A stretch of DNA of 64,000 nucleotides, from contig CAYXTR010000001.1 in the NCBI GenBank assembly GCA_964468185.1, positions 272,510-336,509 on the forward strand, given 5' to 3'. Positions 8,831 to 16,825 of the stretch are shown here, piece by piece. Under the pieces are notes generated by a model that saw nothing but the letters and a program-made list of their open reading frames with translations, did not search any database and was not told the DNA's origin. Each line of letters opens with the position of its first letter. Position 1 is the stretch's first letter. The translations under genes and the position numbers were made by a program. Source of the DNA: JANQFV01 sp964468185 (GTDB lineage Bacteria > Planctomycetota > Phycisphaerae > UBA1845 > Fen-1342).

Positions 8831-9439
8831 TCAGCACGTTCGTGGTTCCCTGTTACCAAGCACATCGGACGTATCCGGTTCGCCGGGGGGGATGTCCCAA
8901 TCATCATCCGGACCCCACGGTAACATCTCCTGCTCGTCACGCTCGACCACGCGCTCCAGTTCGTTGACGCGCTGCGATAGTGCTTCCATCGAATACTCAA
9001 GATAGGAGTCGAGCTCCAGTACGGCGTAAGCCTGCATGACGGCGGCTGCTTCATTCTTGGTCAGGTCTACCGATGTTGACGGGGCCGAGGTTGTCGTCAG
9101 CGTCCAGGGAGACAGGACAACTGCCAGGAGCACGGCGGCGGCGGCCGCCCACCAGCCACCCCCGATCGTTCGGATCGGAACGCGCTCCGCGGCCTGCGGC
9201 GTTTCCCACGCCGATCGGACGCGTGCCAGCAATTCCTCCGACAGCGGCTCCGGCGACAACGCCGCGCTGAGCGTGCGGGCGAGTTCGCGTGAGGACTCGA
9301 GCTCCTCACGGCAGGTCGCACACTGCGCGAGGTGGGCGTCGAGTGTCTCGCTTGGCGCTGCGGTGTCCCCACAGATCACCTGCGTCAGCTCCATGCGGAC
9401 GGCCGCGCAATCCTGCTGGCCGTCATGCTTGGGGGACAT
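8831..9439 (-). CDS. anti-sigma factor with zinc-binding N-terminus (ZAS)
   Basis: 202 residues. The N-terminal H36-x3-C40-x2-C43 is the core of the zinc-associated anti-sigma domain that holds an ECF sigma factor inactive in the cytoplasm. One membrane helix (about 95-112) is followed by a periplasmic tail of about 90 residues with a short coiled coil and a very acidic end (PWGPDDDWDIPP). It overlaps the sigma gene by 17 bp, the usual coupling of such pairs, and precedes the Pro-rich exported protein by about 57 bp. Release of the sigma factor is presumably triggered by the periplasmic tail. Confidence 0.85.
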   Translation of the reverse strand: MSPKHDGQQDCAAVRMELTQVICGDTAAPSETLDAHLAQCATCREELESSRELARTLSAALSPEPLSEELLARVRSAWETPQAAERVPIRTIGGGWWAAAAAVLLAVVLSPWTLTTTSAPSTSVDLTKNEAAAVMQAYAVLELDSYLEYSMEALSQRVNELERVVERDEQEMLPWGPDDDWDIPPGEPDTSDVLGNREPRTC

Positions 9440-9965
9440 GGCCCAACTCCTTCTTCAAGCGTTGCATAGCGCCGTTCATCCGCGACAGGGCCGTGCCGAG
9501 CGGGATCTGCATCGTCTCAGCAATCTCTTCGAACCGCAGGCCGACGGAGAGGCGCAACACGACCACTTCGCGCTGTGCCTCTGGCAATTTCTCAACTGCG
9601 GACCGCAATGCATCCAGCTGTTCCTTTTGCTCCATGGCCGCGGCCGGCACTGCGCCCGCATCCGGTTCGCGGTCTAGCCGCTCGTCCGAAACTGCCAGCG
9701 GGGCCTTCTTGCGAAAGCGATCGCGACAAAGATTGCGCGCGGTCGTCAGCAAGTACAGGTCCGGCCGGGCGCTGGCCCGCAGAGACGCGATATTCTGGGC
9801 CGCCCGGAAGAACGTGTCGGACACGATATCCTCCGCCTCATGTGCGTCGGCGTAGACGCGTCGTACATAGGCGAGCAGACGTGGCCCCGTCTCGGCTACG
9901 AGCTGCTCGAGGAGCGCGCGGTCCGTGCCGGTCAGCGCCGATGAAGACCCGTGTCGTACTGCCAT
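9423..9965 (-). CDS. ECF-type RNA polymerase sigma factor
   Basis: 180 residues with sigma region 2 (about 17-80; DAHEAEDIVSDTFFRA is the 2.2 helix) and region 4 (about 115-170; a helix-turn-helix with EEIAETMQIPLGTALSRM). No region 1 or 3, as expected for the ECF family. It is first in an operon with its anti-sigma factor and an exported coiled-coil protein. An AGGGA precedes the ATG. It probably controls its own operon, but I could not identify a confident ECF promoter in the 137 bp upstream. Confidence 0.93.
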   Translation of the reverse strand: MAVRHGSSSALTGTDRALLEQLVAETGPRLLAYVRRVYADAHEAEDIVSDTFFRAAQNIASLRASARPDLYLLTTARNLCRDRFRKKAPLAVSDERLDREPDAGAVPAAAMEQKEQLDALRSAVEKLPEAQREVVVLRLSVGLRFEEIAETMQIPLGTALSRMNGAMQRLKKELGHVPQA

Positions 9966-10036
9966 CGCATCCCTACTAATACAAAAGACGCAGTCGCCCG
10001 ATGGTTATTCGCCGATTTCCTGGAGATTGCGGGGAG

Positions 10037-10056
10037 GACTGGGAGCGATCCCAGTC
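10037..10056 (-). terminator. 8-bp hairpin after the HD-domain gene
   Basis: GACTGGGA / TCCCAGTC pairs perfectly around a GCGA tetraloop, 46 bp past the HD-gene stop on the minus strand. There is no U-tract (CTCCCC follows), so it may act with Rho or as an RNA-stabilising end. Confidence 0.45.
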
Positions 10057-10102
10057 TGACGCCGGTCCGTGCGATCCGCGTCTGATAACATCGGTTCGAG
10101 TT

Positions 10103-10660
10103 TCAAACCAGCTCTAGTTGATCCGCGGCTTTCGATAGTGCTGCAATGCAGTTTTCGATATGCTCATCGAGCGGTAGCCCCACCAACTCCGGGCCCGCGG
10201 CGATGTCCGCGCGCGACACGGCGGCTGCGAACGACGGGGTCTTCAGTTTCTTTTTAACGCTCTTCGGTTTCATGCCCGCAAGGCGTTCCGGTCGAACCAG
10301 TGCACAAGCGACGATGAATCCGCTCAGTTCGTCCACTGCGAAGAGTGTCCTGCGAATGGGTCTATCACGTGGGTACGCATCGAGGTTCCATGGCACGTGT
10401 GACAAAACCGCTCCCACTACTTCTTCGTCGACGCCGCGCTCGCGCAAGATGCGCGCACCTTCGCGGGTGTGTTCCGGGGCCTGCGGCCAGCGCTCGTAGT
10501 CGAAGTCGTGTAGCAACCCCACAATGGCCCATTGCTCCGGGTCGCCGCCGAGCAGTTCTGCGTAGTGTCGCATGCTGGCCTCTACCGCCAGGCCATGCTT
10601 GCGCAACGAGTCACTTTGGGTGTAGCTGCACAGTAGTTCCCAGGCTGCCGATCGATCCAT
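10103..10660 (-). CDS. HD-domain phosphohydrolase
   Basis: 185 residues from the ATG at 10660, which has a perfect AGGAGG 8 bp upstream; a GTG three codons earlier lies on top of that site and is rejected. The metal-binding residues of an HD domain are visible: His22, His51-Asp52, His64 and His88. This single-domain type hydrolyses phosphate esters, often nucleotides, in the cytoplasm; the actual substrate is not predictable. It is monocistronic, between the divergent small-protein promoter and the sigma operon. Confidence 0.85.
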   Translation of the reverse strand: MDRSAAWELLCSYTQSDSLRKHGLAVEASMRHYAELLGGDPEQWAIVGLLHDFDYERWPQAPEHTREGARILRERGVDEEVVGAVLSHVPWNLDAYPRDRPIRRTLFAVDELSGFIVACALVRPERLAGMKPKSVKKKLKTPSFAAAVSRADIAAGPELVGLPLDEHIENCIAALSKAADQLELV

Positions 10661-10725
10661 GGGAGCCACCTCCTGTCACTGAGCTAGTTTATCTTCAGGC
10701 TTGCTTTTCAAGCAGGTATAACCCA

Positions 10726-10754
10726 TTGACGATACCGAGGTCGAGGACTAATCT
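10726..10754 (+). promoter_or_regulatory. sigma-70-type promoter of the 55-residue exported protein
   Basis: TTGACG (10726-10731), a 17-bp spacer and TAATCT (10749-10754): near-consensus housekeeping promoter elements 78 bp before the start codon of the small gene. Confidence 0.7.
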
Positions 10755-10831
10755 TCTCATCCTGAATGGTGTTCCCGCGACGATTCGGCGCGGCTGGGTC
10801 TCTTTGACATGCATGTGGAAGGAGAGTTTCG

Positions 10832-10999
10832 ATGAAGAATCTGAAGAAGACGCTGCTCGTATTGGCCTCGACGTCGGCCATGCTGGCGTTCGGTTGTGGT
10901 GACGGCTTGTGGGCCAGCATCCACAACTTCGCGATCCACGGTAGCGAGATCACCCAGTTCCTGGGTGCTCTCGATCAGCTCGAGATCGTGAACATCTAA
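10832..10999 (+). CDS. short exported protein, 55 residues
   Basis: Starts MKNLKKTLLVLASTSAMLAFGCG: a compact signal sequence ending in a Gly-Cys that could be a lipobox. Only about 34 residues follow, with an amphipathic helix rich in Ile, Leu and His. GGAG lies 7 bp before the ATG. The gene has its own promoter (10726-10754) and a strong hairpin terminator (11054-11091), so it is a complete transcription unit despite its size. No family is recognised. It resembles two other short signal-Cys proteins at 13.3-13.8 kb in layout but not in sequence. Confidence 0.65.
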   Translation: MKNLKKTLLVLASTSAMLAFGCGDGLWASIHNFAIHGSEITQFLGALDQLEIVNI

Positions 11000-11053
11000 G
11001 CACACCGTCCTGGTTTGCCCAGGCAAAAGTCTGTGCTCAGATCTGAAGCGCGG

Positions 11054-11091
11054 GCCAGTGTTCACGGAGACGACTCTCCGTCGACACTGGC
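11054..11091 (+). terminator. long intrinsic-type hairpin after the 55-residue gene
   Basis: An outer stem GCCAGTGT / ACACTGGC (8 bp) and inner stem ACGGAGA / TCTCCGT (7 bp) with a 4-base loop form one long hairpin, followed by TCGTTTCG. It lies 54 bp after the stop codon. Confidence 0.75.
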
Positions 11092-11145
11092 TCGTTTCGT
11101 ATTGCTGCTGGGGGGGGTGATGGACGCGGGTTACCTGACATTTGA

Positions 11146-11928
11146 TCATGGCCAGAGGGTGGCCTGCGCTATGTAGCCTTTGACGCGGGCTAACGAGAGA
11201 CGGGCTTCCTCGTACGTGTCATATCGGCCTTCCAGCACGACGTGCACCGGCTCGCCAGCACGCAGCTCCTGCCGCACGTAGACATTCAGCCCTTGCCCCT
11301 GTAACTGCGACATGCGCTGCGCGGCGTTTCGCTCGTCGCGGAAGACGCCACATTGTATGGCGAAGCAATCTGCGCCAATTTCCAGACGCCGCTGGGCCAA
11401 CGCTGCGTAGCGCCCGCCCGGGAATGTCCTGACGATTTGACGATAAGGTGTTTCCGCGGCAGCCCAGCGCCCGGCGCGCTCGTAGCACAGTCCCAGCCGG
11501 TAGAGCAGCGCGTCCTTCGGGGCGACATTCGGCATGTTCGTGGTCGCCGCGACCAGGGCCCGGGCAGCGTCGCGCCAGCGGCCATCCTCGAAATGCAGCA
11601 CGCCCAGCACGGCCTGTGGCTGCCAGACCGCTTCCTGCGCGGTCGAGGGCAGACGAGTGGCTCTTTCCAAATCCGCGTAGGCCCGTGCCCGCCGACCGGT
11701 GAGCGCGTGTGACATGCCGCGCACGTACAGCGCGCGGGCTGCGTCAACTTCGCTGCTGGGTGCGCGCAGGTAGCTGTCGATCCGATCCACGGCCAGCGCG
11801 TAGTCCCGTGCGTGGAACGCGCGTTCCGCCTCGACCAGCAAGTACCGGCTATTCGGCTGCCGGGCGGCGCAGCCCCCCATGACCCCCAGAACGAGCAATA
11901 CCGCGAGGATTCCGATTGGCCTGTGCAT
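11146..11928 (-). CDS. TPR lipoprotein with C-terminal SPOR domain
   Basis: 260 residues. The N-terminus ends in GVMGGC (Cys about 20), a good lipobox. Residues about 30-185 form TPR-like helical pairs (ARDYALAVDRIDSYLR, RWRDAARALVAAT, RWAAAETPYRQIVRTFPGG). The last about 75 residues (CFAIQCGVFRDERNAAQRMSQLQ ... GRYDTYEEARLSLARVK) match the SPOR fold that binds denuded septal peptidoglycan. Likely an envelope protein acting at the cell wall. It is monocistronic, transcribed away from mtnA. Confidence 0.8.
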   Translation of the reverse strand: MHRPIGILAVLLVLGVMGGCAARQPNSRYLLVEAERAFHARDYALAVDRIDSYLRAPSSEVDAARALYVRGMSHALTGRRARAYADLERATRLPSTAQEAVWQPQAVLGVLHFEDGRWRDAARALVAATTNMPNVAPKDALLYRLGLCYERAGRWAAAETPYRQIVRTFPGGRYAALAQRRLEIGADCFAIQCGVFRDERNAAQRMSQLQGQGLNVYVRQELRAGEPVHVVLEGRYDTYEEARLSLARVKGYIAQATLWP

Positions 11929-12048
11929 GCCTGAGAAGCTACCATCCGGGTGCTGACTCGAAAAGTCCTGCTGTGGTCCGCTGGTGGGCTCTGGCGATCG
12001 ACACCGGCCGGGCGCGCCTGCCGTGATTCTGTGCCTGAAAGGTTGCTA

Positions 12049-13149
12049 ATGGCGACTTCGTCTGTATCGACCAACACCGTCGGGGCGGAGACCATTCTGG
12101 GAGATCTTCCTCGCACGCTGGAATGGGTCGGAGGGGGCGAGGGCTTCCTGAGACTCGTTGATCAAACAAAACTGCCCGCGCAGCTTGAAATGCGCGCGTG
12201 TCACGACGTCGAGACGGTTTGGGAGGCGATTCGGGTATTGCGTGTACGCGGCGCTCCGGCTATCGGCGTGGCGGCGGCGTACGGATTGTGCCTCGGATTG
12301 CGGCCACACGTGGATCTGGGCACCGGCGACTTTCTCCAAAAACTACGTGAGGTTGGCGCGTATCTGTGTCAGTGTCGGCCCACGGCCGTCAATCTGGCCT
12401 GGGCGGTTCGCCGGCTCACGAAACTCGCCGAGCAACAGCCGAATCTCTCGGCGTCAGAGCAGTGGGCTCGTTTGCTCGACGAGGCGCACGCGATGGCACG
12501 CGAGGATGCGGAGACGTGTCATCAGATCGGTCTGGCTGGCGCCCACTTGATTCCCGATGGTGGGGGGGTTCTGACACACTGCAACGCGGGGGCTCTGGCG
12601 ACGGTCACATGGGGCACGGCCCTGTCACTGATGTATGTCGCCCACCAGCAGGGCCGCCGGTTTCGGGTCTATGCCGACGAGACGCGGCCCCTGCTTCAGG
12701 GGGCTCGTTTGACGGCGTTCGAGTTGAATGCCGCGGGGCTCGACGTGACGGTGCTGTGCGACGGGGCCGCGGCCAGTCTGATGCGGGCGGGGCAGGTGCA
12801 GCTTGTGGTGACCGGAGCCGATCGGATCGCCGCCAACGGCGACACCGCGAATAAGATTGGCACCCTTGGACTGGCGATCGTTGCTCGGCACCACGGTGTG
12901 CCGTTCTATGTGGCAGCCCCGCGGAGCACGTTCGACCTCGATATCGTGTCGGGAGACGAAATTCCGATCGAGCAGCGGGACGCGGACGAGGTCCGGATAA
13001 TCGGGCAGCGGCAGGTCGCCCCGCCGGCGGTGAACTGCTACAACCCGGCTTTCGATGTCACGCCGGCGGAACTGATTGCCGGCATTGTCACCGAGCGCGG
13101 CGTTGTTTCACCTGTGACACGTGAGCAGATAGAGCGGATCTTCGCTTGA
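12049..13149 (+). CDS. mtnA: S-methyl-5-thioribose-1-phosphate isomerase
   Basis: 366 residues from the ATG at 12049. It isomerises methylthioribose-1-phosphate to methylthioribulose-1-phosphate in methionine salvage. Recognised by RVRGAPAIGVAAAYG, the catalytic-Cys block LTHCNAGALAT and the catalytic-Asp block GADRIAANGDTANKIGT, plus RPLLQGARLTAFEL. No other salvage gene is adjacent; such lone mtnA genes can also serve ribose-1,5-bisphosphate or 5-deoxyribose-phosphate metabolism. In-frame codons upstream of 12049 are not family-like. Confidence 0.93.
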   Translation: MATSSVSTNTVGAETILGDLPRTLEWVGGGEGFLRLVDQTKLPAQLEMRACHDVETVWEAIRVLRVRGAPAIGVAAAYGLCLGLRPHVDLGTGDFLQKLREVGAYLCQCRPTAVNLAWAVRRLTKLAEQQPNLSASEQWARLLDEAHAMAREDAETCHQIGLAGAHLIPDGGGVLTHCNAGALATVTWGTALSLMYVAHQQGRRFRVYADETRPLLQGARLTAFELNAAGLDVTVLCDGAAASLMRAGQVQLVVTGADRIAANGDTANKIGTLGLAIVARHHGVPFYVAAPRSTFDLDIVSGDEIPIEQRDADEVRIIGQRQVAPPAVNCYNPAFDVTPAELIAGIVTERGVVSPVTREQIERIFA

Positions 13150-13187
13150 GGCGGCGTCGCAGAAGGACGCGGGCCGTGACTTAGCGC

Positions 13188-13217
13188 TTGCCGAGGCGGC
13201 TGGGATGCCCGTATACT
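13188..13217 (+). promoter_or_regulatory. sigma-70-type promoter of the small-protein pair
   Basis: TTGCCG (13188-13193), an 18-bp spacer and TATACT (13212-13217), 56 bp before the start codon of the first short gene. The -10 is near-perfect. Confidence 0.6.
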
Positions 13218-13272
13218 TCCGACCCGGGTTTCGTGCAGCCCGAGAAGACTTCAAGCAGTGGGAGTAGACTCG

Positions 13273-13494
13273 ATGACCAGATCGATCAGACGCAGGTTTC
13301 AGAAGGCAGCGATCGCGACGGCTGCCGGCACCGTCTTCGCGATCGGAGGCTGTGCTGATTTCTTCACCCCCTTGGCCCTTGATTCGTTCGATTTCTGCTC
13401 GGTCTTCAACTGCTCTGGTGGCACCTTCTTCAACTTCTGCGAGCCTGGTACGTTGTTCGTGGATTGTCCGCAGGCCACCGTCGAACAAGAATAG
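13273..13494 (+). CDS. short Cys/Phe-rich exported lipoprotein, 73 residues
   Basis: A twin-basic start followed by a hydrophobic stretch ends in AIGGC, a lipobox-like site. The mature about 48 residues are rich in Phe and Cys (SFDFCSVFNCSGG, NFCEPGTLFVDCP), with four Cys that could form disulfides or bind metal. GGAG stands upstream of the ATG. The stop is 23 bp before the next short gene, which shares signal, Cys and Gly-Gly features, so the two form a small operon. Family and role unknown. Confidence 0.65.
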   Translation: MTRSIRRRFQKAAIATAAGTVFAIGGCADFFTPLALDSFDFCSVFNCSGGTFFNFCEPGTLFVDCPQATVEQE

Positions 13495-13517
13495 TCTCTC
13501 CCTGAAAAGGAGCTGCC

Positions 13518-13808
13518 ATGCGTTCCCGGCATATCCGTAGATTGCGTCTGGCCACCATGATCGCCGTTTCCGGCATGTGTTTCCAATTGGGTAGTTGCAG
13601 TCTCGGCGACGTCTTCTCGTACATCACGAACATCAACCCGTGCGGTACAATCATGACCTGCGACCCGGGTCTGTACGATCTTGCGGTGGGTGGTTACGAA
13701 GGACCAGGTGCCGACCCTGACCTGGATCCCTTCTGCACGTGGCCGCCGTACTGTGATCCGGGCATTGATCCCATCGGTGGCGGTGGGTTCCCGGCGGCTG
13801 GCGGATAG
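13518..13808 (+). CDS. short Cys/Pro/Asp-rich exported lipoprotein, 96 residues
   Basis: A basic start and hydrophobic stretch end in LGSC (Cys about 27). The mature part contains paired Cys (NPCGTIMTCDPG, FCTWPPYCDPG) in an Asp/Pro/Gly-rich background and ends Gly-rich, suggesting a disulfide-bonded or metal-binding surface peptide. AAAGGAG lies 6 bp before the ATG. It is the second gene of the pair starting at 13273, with a terminator hairpin at 13865-13893. It is not assigned to any known family. Confidence 0.65.
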   Translation: MRSRHIRRLRLATMIAVSGMCFQLGSCSLGDVFSYITNINPCGTIMTCDPGLYDLAVGGYEGPGADPDLDPFCTWPPYCDPGIDPIGGGGFPAAGG

Positions 13809-13864
13809 CGGCTCCCGTCGCGACCAATCACCGCCTCGAGTCGTGAATACACTTGATCGCACCA

Positions 13865-13893
13865 CTACGGCCGGCGTTTGGCGCTGGCCGTAG
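13865..13893 (+). terminator. terminator of the small-protein pair
   Basis: CTACGGCC / GGCCGTAG plus four further inner pairs form a 12-bp stem with a short loop, followed by CTTCTTGG. It stands 57 bp after the stop of the second short gene. Confidence 0.7.
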
Positions 13894-13965
13894 CTTCTTG
13901 GGGCGCGGCGACGGCGGCCAGGTTTTCGCCTTCTCGTGCCGGCGAGTTTCCCGTACAACCCAGCT

Positions 13966-14709
13966 ATGAACGTCGGTCTTTTCATCACGTGCCTGACAGA
14001 CACCTTTTATCCGCGCGTGGGCCAGGCCATTGTTCAGGTGCTCCGTCATTTCGGCTGCCGGGTGCGCTTTCCTGCCGCGCAGACCTGCTGCGGACAGCCA
14101 GCCTACAACAGCGGGTTTCACGACCACGCGGCTTGCCTGATCCGCCGCATGAGCACGATTTTCGACCCCTATGACCACATCGTTACGCCGTCTGCTTCCT
14201 GCGCAGCGATGGTCAAGCAGCACGGGCCACAGTTGCTGTCCGGCCAGCCAGAAGCTGCCCCCGCCGTCCGCCGGCTCGCCAGCCGCACCTGGGAGTTCAC
14301 GACATTCCTCGAGCGGGAACTGCACGTCGACATCGCGTCGACGCTTCACTTCGACGAACCAGTGACGTTTCACTATCCATGCCATGCGCGGTCCGAATAC
14401 ACACTCGCCGATCTCCAGCGCTGGCTGGGTGCCGAGAATGGCCGCGAGGTCCACGTTCCCGAGCGCCCCGATCTGTGCTGTGGTTTCGGCGGTGTCTTCG
14501 CCGTCGATTTTCCTGAACTCAGCGGTGCGATGCTTGCTGACAAACTGGCCCAGCTTACCGCCACCGGTGCCAGACTGGTCATCTCAAACGAGGCGGCGTG
14601 CACGCTGCAGATGTCCGGCGGTGCCCATCGGCGCGGGTTGCAGTTGCGCTTCAAGCACATGGCCGAGTGTCTGGCCGAGTCGCTTGGGCTGCTGGAGCCG
14701 GAATCGTGA
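13966..14709 (+). CDS. lutA: L-lactate oxidation complex subunit LutA
   Basis: 247 residues, a CCG-domain iron-sulfur protein of the LutABC lactate dehydrogenase. Two cysteine-rich CCG motifs are visible: TCCGQPAYNSG (about 39) and LCCGFGGVFAVDFPELS (about 175). With LutB and LutC it oxidises L-lactate to pyruvate, passing electrons on. The ATG at 13966 gives the family start (MNVGLFITCL). No strong ribosome site is visible. The stop overlaps the GTG start of lutB by three bases (GTGA), indicating translational coupling. Confidence 0.93.
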   Translation: MNVGLFITCLTDTFYPRVGQAIVQVLRHFGCRVRFPAAQTCCGQPAYNSGFHDHAACLIRRMSTIFDPYDHIVTPSASCAAMVKQHGPQLLSGQPEAAPAVRRLASRTWEFTTFLERELHVDIASTLHFDEPVTFHYPCHARSEYTLADLQRWLGAENGREVHVPERPDLCCGFGGVFAVDFPELSGAMLADKLAQLTATGARLVISNEAACTLQMSGGAHRRGLQLRFKHMAECLAESLGLLEPES

Positions 14710-16100
14710 CCCGCGATGACCTCCGAACCCGACTGGCGGCGGCAACGGCTGATCGTGCGTTGCTCGAGGCCGTGCACCTGACGACGTGGCGCAAGGTCGA
14801 TGCGCGTGCGGAGTCTCTCGGACGACTCAAGCATGCGCAGGCGCTGCGCGACTGCGCCACACAGATACGTCAGCATATTGTTGAGCGCCTCCCGCAATAC
14901 CTGGAGCAGTTCGTGGCGAACGCCACCGCCCGGGGCGCTCACGTGCACTTCGCTCCCGATGGTGCTGCGGCCTGCCGGATTGTGCGTGATCTCGCGATTG
15001 ACCGGCAGCTCAAGCTGGCGGTGAAGTCCAAGAGCATGACCACCGAGGAGATTCATCTCAACGATGCGCTGGCCGCGGTTGGCGTTCGCGTCGTTGAGAC
15101 CGATCTCGGTGAGTTCATCGTTCAACTCGACCATGACCGCCCCAGTCACATCATTACGCCGATCATTCACAAGAATCGGCAGCAGATCGCCCGAGCAATG
15201 ACGCGCGAGCTGGGTACGCCCTATACTGAAGACCCCACGGAGCTGACTCAGATCGCCCGCCGCTATCTGCGCGCCATCTTTCGCCAGTGTGACCTGGGCA
15301 TTACGGGTGTCAACTTCGGCATCGCCGAGAGTGGCACGCTCTGCCTGCTGACGAACGAGGGCAATGGGCGCATGACCACAACCCGGCCCCGCGTCCATGT
15401 GGCCCTGATGGGCATTGAGAAGTTGCTGCCACGGCTCCGCGACCTGCCGGTGTTCCTCAAGTTGCTGGCGCGTTCCAGCACCGGCCAGCCCATGGGGGTC
15501 TACACGACGCTGATCACCGGCCCGCGACGCCCTGCGGATGTCGACGGACCATCGGAACTGCATATCGTCCTGCTCGACAATGGCCGGGGTGACATTCTCG
15601 CCGGCCCGGCACCGGAAGTGCTTCGCTGCGTCCGCTGCGGGGCTTGTCTGAATGCCTGCCCCGCTTATCGCAACGCGGGTGGGCACGCCTATAACAGCGT
15701 GTACCCCGGCCCGATCGGGAGCGTGCTTTCGCCGCTCCTGAATGCGGACGCGCATGCGGACCTGCCGCGCGTGTCGAGCCTGTGCGGTGCCTGTCTGCTC
15801 GCCTGCCCGGTCAAGATCGACATTCCGGAGTTGCTCGTTCGCCTGCGGGCGCTGCATCGCAGTCGTCAGCCGCTTGGCAAACGGGCCGCCCTGTGGCTTT
15901 GGCGACAGGTCATGCAACATCCCAGGCTGTATGGCCTCGGGCAGAAGTGCATGCATGAGTTCCTGCCCGACGATGGTGACGGCTGGACCGCGCGCGGCCT
16001 GGGTCCGGTCAAGGCGTGGACCACGGGCCGCGATCTGCCGCGTCCCGCGGCACGCAGTTTTCGGGACCTCTGGCGTGCGGAGACTGACGATGCATCCTGA
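14706..16100 (+). CDS. lutB: L-lactate oxidation complex iron-sulfur subunit LutB
   Basis: 464 residues from the GTG at 14706. The LutB_LUD domain (about 60-290) precedes two ferredoxin-like Cys clusters, CVRCGACLNACP (about 304) and CGACLLACP (about 360), for [4Fe-4S] centres. It is the electron-transferring subunit of the lactate-oxidising complex. The GTG overlapping the lutA stop is preferred over any upstream ATG because the family begins there. It overlaps lutC by 11 bp. Confidence 0.93.
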   Translation: MTRDDLRTRLAAATADRALLEAVHLTTWRKVDARAESLGRLKHAQALRDCATQIRQHIVERLPQYLEQFVANATARGAHVHFAPDGAAACRIVRDLAIDRQLKLAVKSKSMTTEEIHLNDALAAVGVRVVETDLGEFIVQLDHDRPSHIITPIIHKNRQQIARAMTRELGTPYTEDPTELTQIARRYLRAIFRQCDLGITGVNFGIAESGTLCLLTNEGNGRMTTTRPRVHVALMGIEKLLPRLRDLPVFLKLLARSSTGQPMGVYTTLITGPRRPADVDGPSELHIVLLDNGRGDILAGPAPEVLRCVRCGACLNACPAYRNAGGHAYNSVYPGPIGSVLSPLLNADAHADLPRVSSLCGACLLACPVKIDIPELLVRLRALHRSRQPLGKRAALWLWRQVMQHPRLYGLGQKCMHEFLPDDGDGWTARGLGPVKAWTTGRDLPRPAARSFRDLWRAETDDAS

Positions 16101-16791
16101 AGAACACGCCACGCCCGGTCGCCGCAGCCCTGCGGTGGATGATTTTCTGGCCCGAGTTCAGCGGCGGACGAGCCACATCGACCGGTCAACTCCGTTGCCG
16201 GACGATCCAGGTGATGGATTGCGCGAGCTCACGCCAAGCGACGATCTGCTCGGACAATTTGCAACCGCTGCTTCGGCTGCCGGCGCTGATATCCATCGCG
16301 CTTCCCGTGCGACGCTGGGCGCGACGGTCCGCGAGATTCTGCGTCAGAAGTCGATCACGTCCGTCATCGTTGAGCCGCGGCCGGATACCGGGCTCACTCC
16401 GGACGTTGCGGACGAACTGGGCGAAGTGCTTGCCGACGTGAGCGTTTCCGCTGCCACGGCGCATTCCGACGACCTGCTGTTTTCTTGTGGGGCGGCGATC
16501 AGCGGCGTTTGGTCGGCCGTGGCGGAGACGGGGACGCTGGTGTGCCTTTCCGACGCGCACTCCGCGCGCAGCACGTCTCTGATTCCGCCGATTCACATAG
16601 CGATTGTGACCCCCGCGCAGCTCGTGCCCGACTTATTCGACCTTTTCACGCGTCTGGATGCGCTCAAAGTGGCGCCGGCCAATGTCAATCTCATTACGGG
16701 CCCCAGTAAGACCGCGGACATCGAGGGCATCCTGGTCCGTGGAGTGCACGGTCCCGGAGAAGTGCACATTGTCATTTGCAGCGACGCTTGA
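16090..16791 (+). CDS. lutC: L-lactate oxidation complex subunit LutC
   Basis: 233 residues with the LUD fold in the second half (SGVWSAVAETGTLVCLSD, LIPPIHIAIV, LITGPSKTADIEGILVRGVHGP). The final GPSKTADIE / GVHGP motif is diagnostic. It completes the lutABC operon and overlaps lutB by 11 bp. A variable, disordered-looking N-terminus of about 45 residues precedes the domain. No LldP-type lactate permease is adjacent. Confidence 0.92.
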   Translation: MHPEEHATPGRRSPAVDDFLARVQRRTSHIDRSTPLPDDPGDGLRELTPSDDLLGQFATAASAAGADIHRASRATLGATVREILRQKSITSVIVEPRPDTGLTPDVADELGEVLADVSVSAATAHSDDLLFSCGAAISGVWSAVAETGTLVCLSDAHSARSTSLIPPIHIAIVTPAQLVPDLFDLFTRLDALKVAPANVNLITGPSKTADIEGILVRGVHGPGEVHIVICSDA

Positions 16792-16825
16792 CGGCCCGGC
16801 CCGCAACTGACGCGTTGTGACGTCC

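Noticed and set aside
9966..10020. ECF-type autoregulatory promoter (GAATAACC ... CGTC)
   Set aside because: The spacing of about 13 bases is too short and the -35 lacks GGAAC; left uncalled.
10082..10110. tRNA T-arm-like GGTTCGAGTTTC
   Set aside because: No acceptor or anticodon stem could be paired around it.
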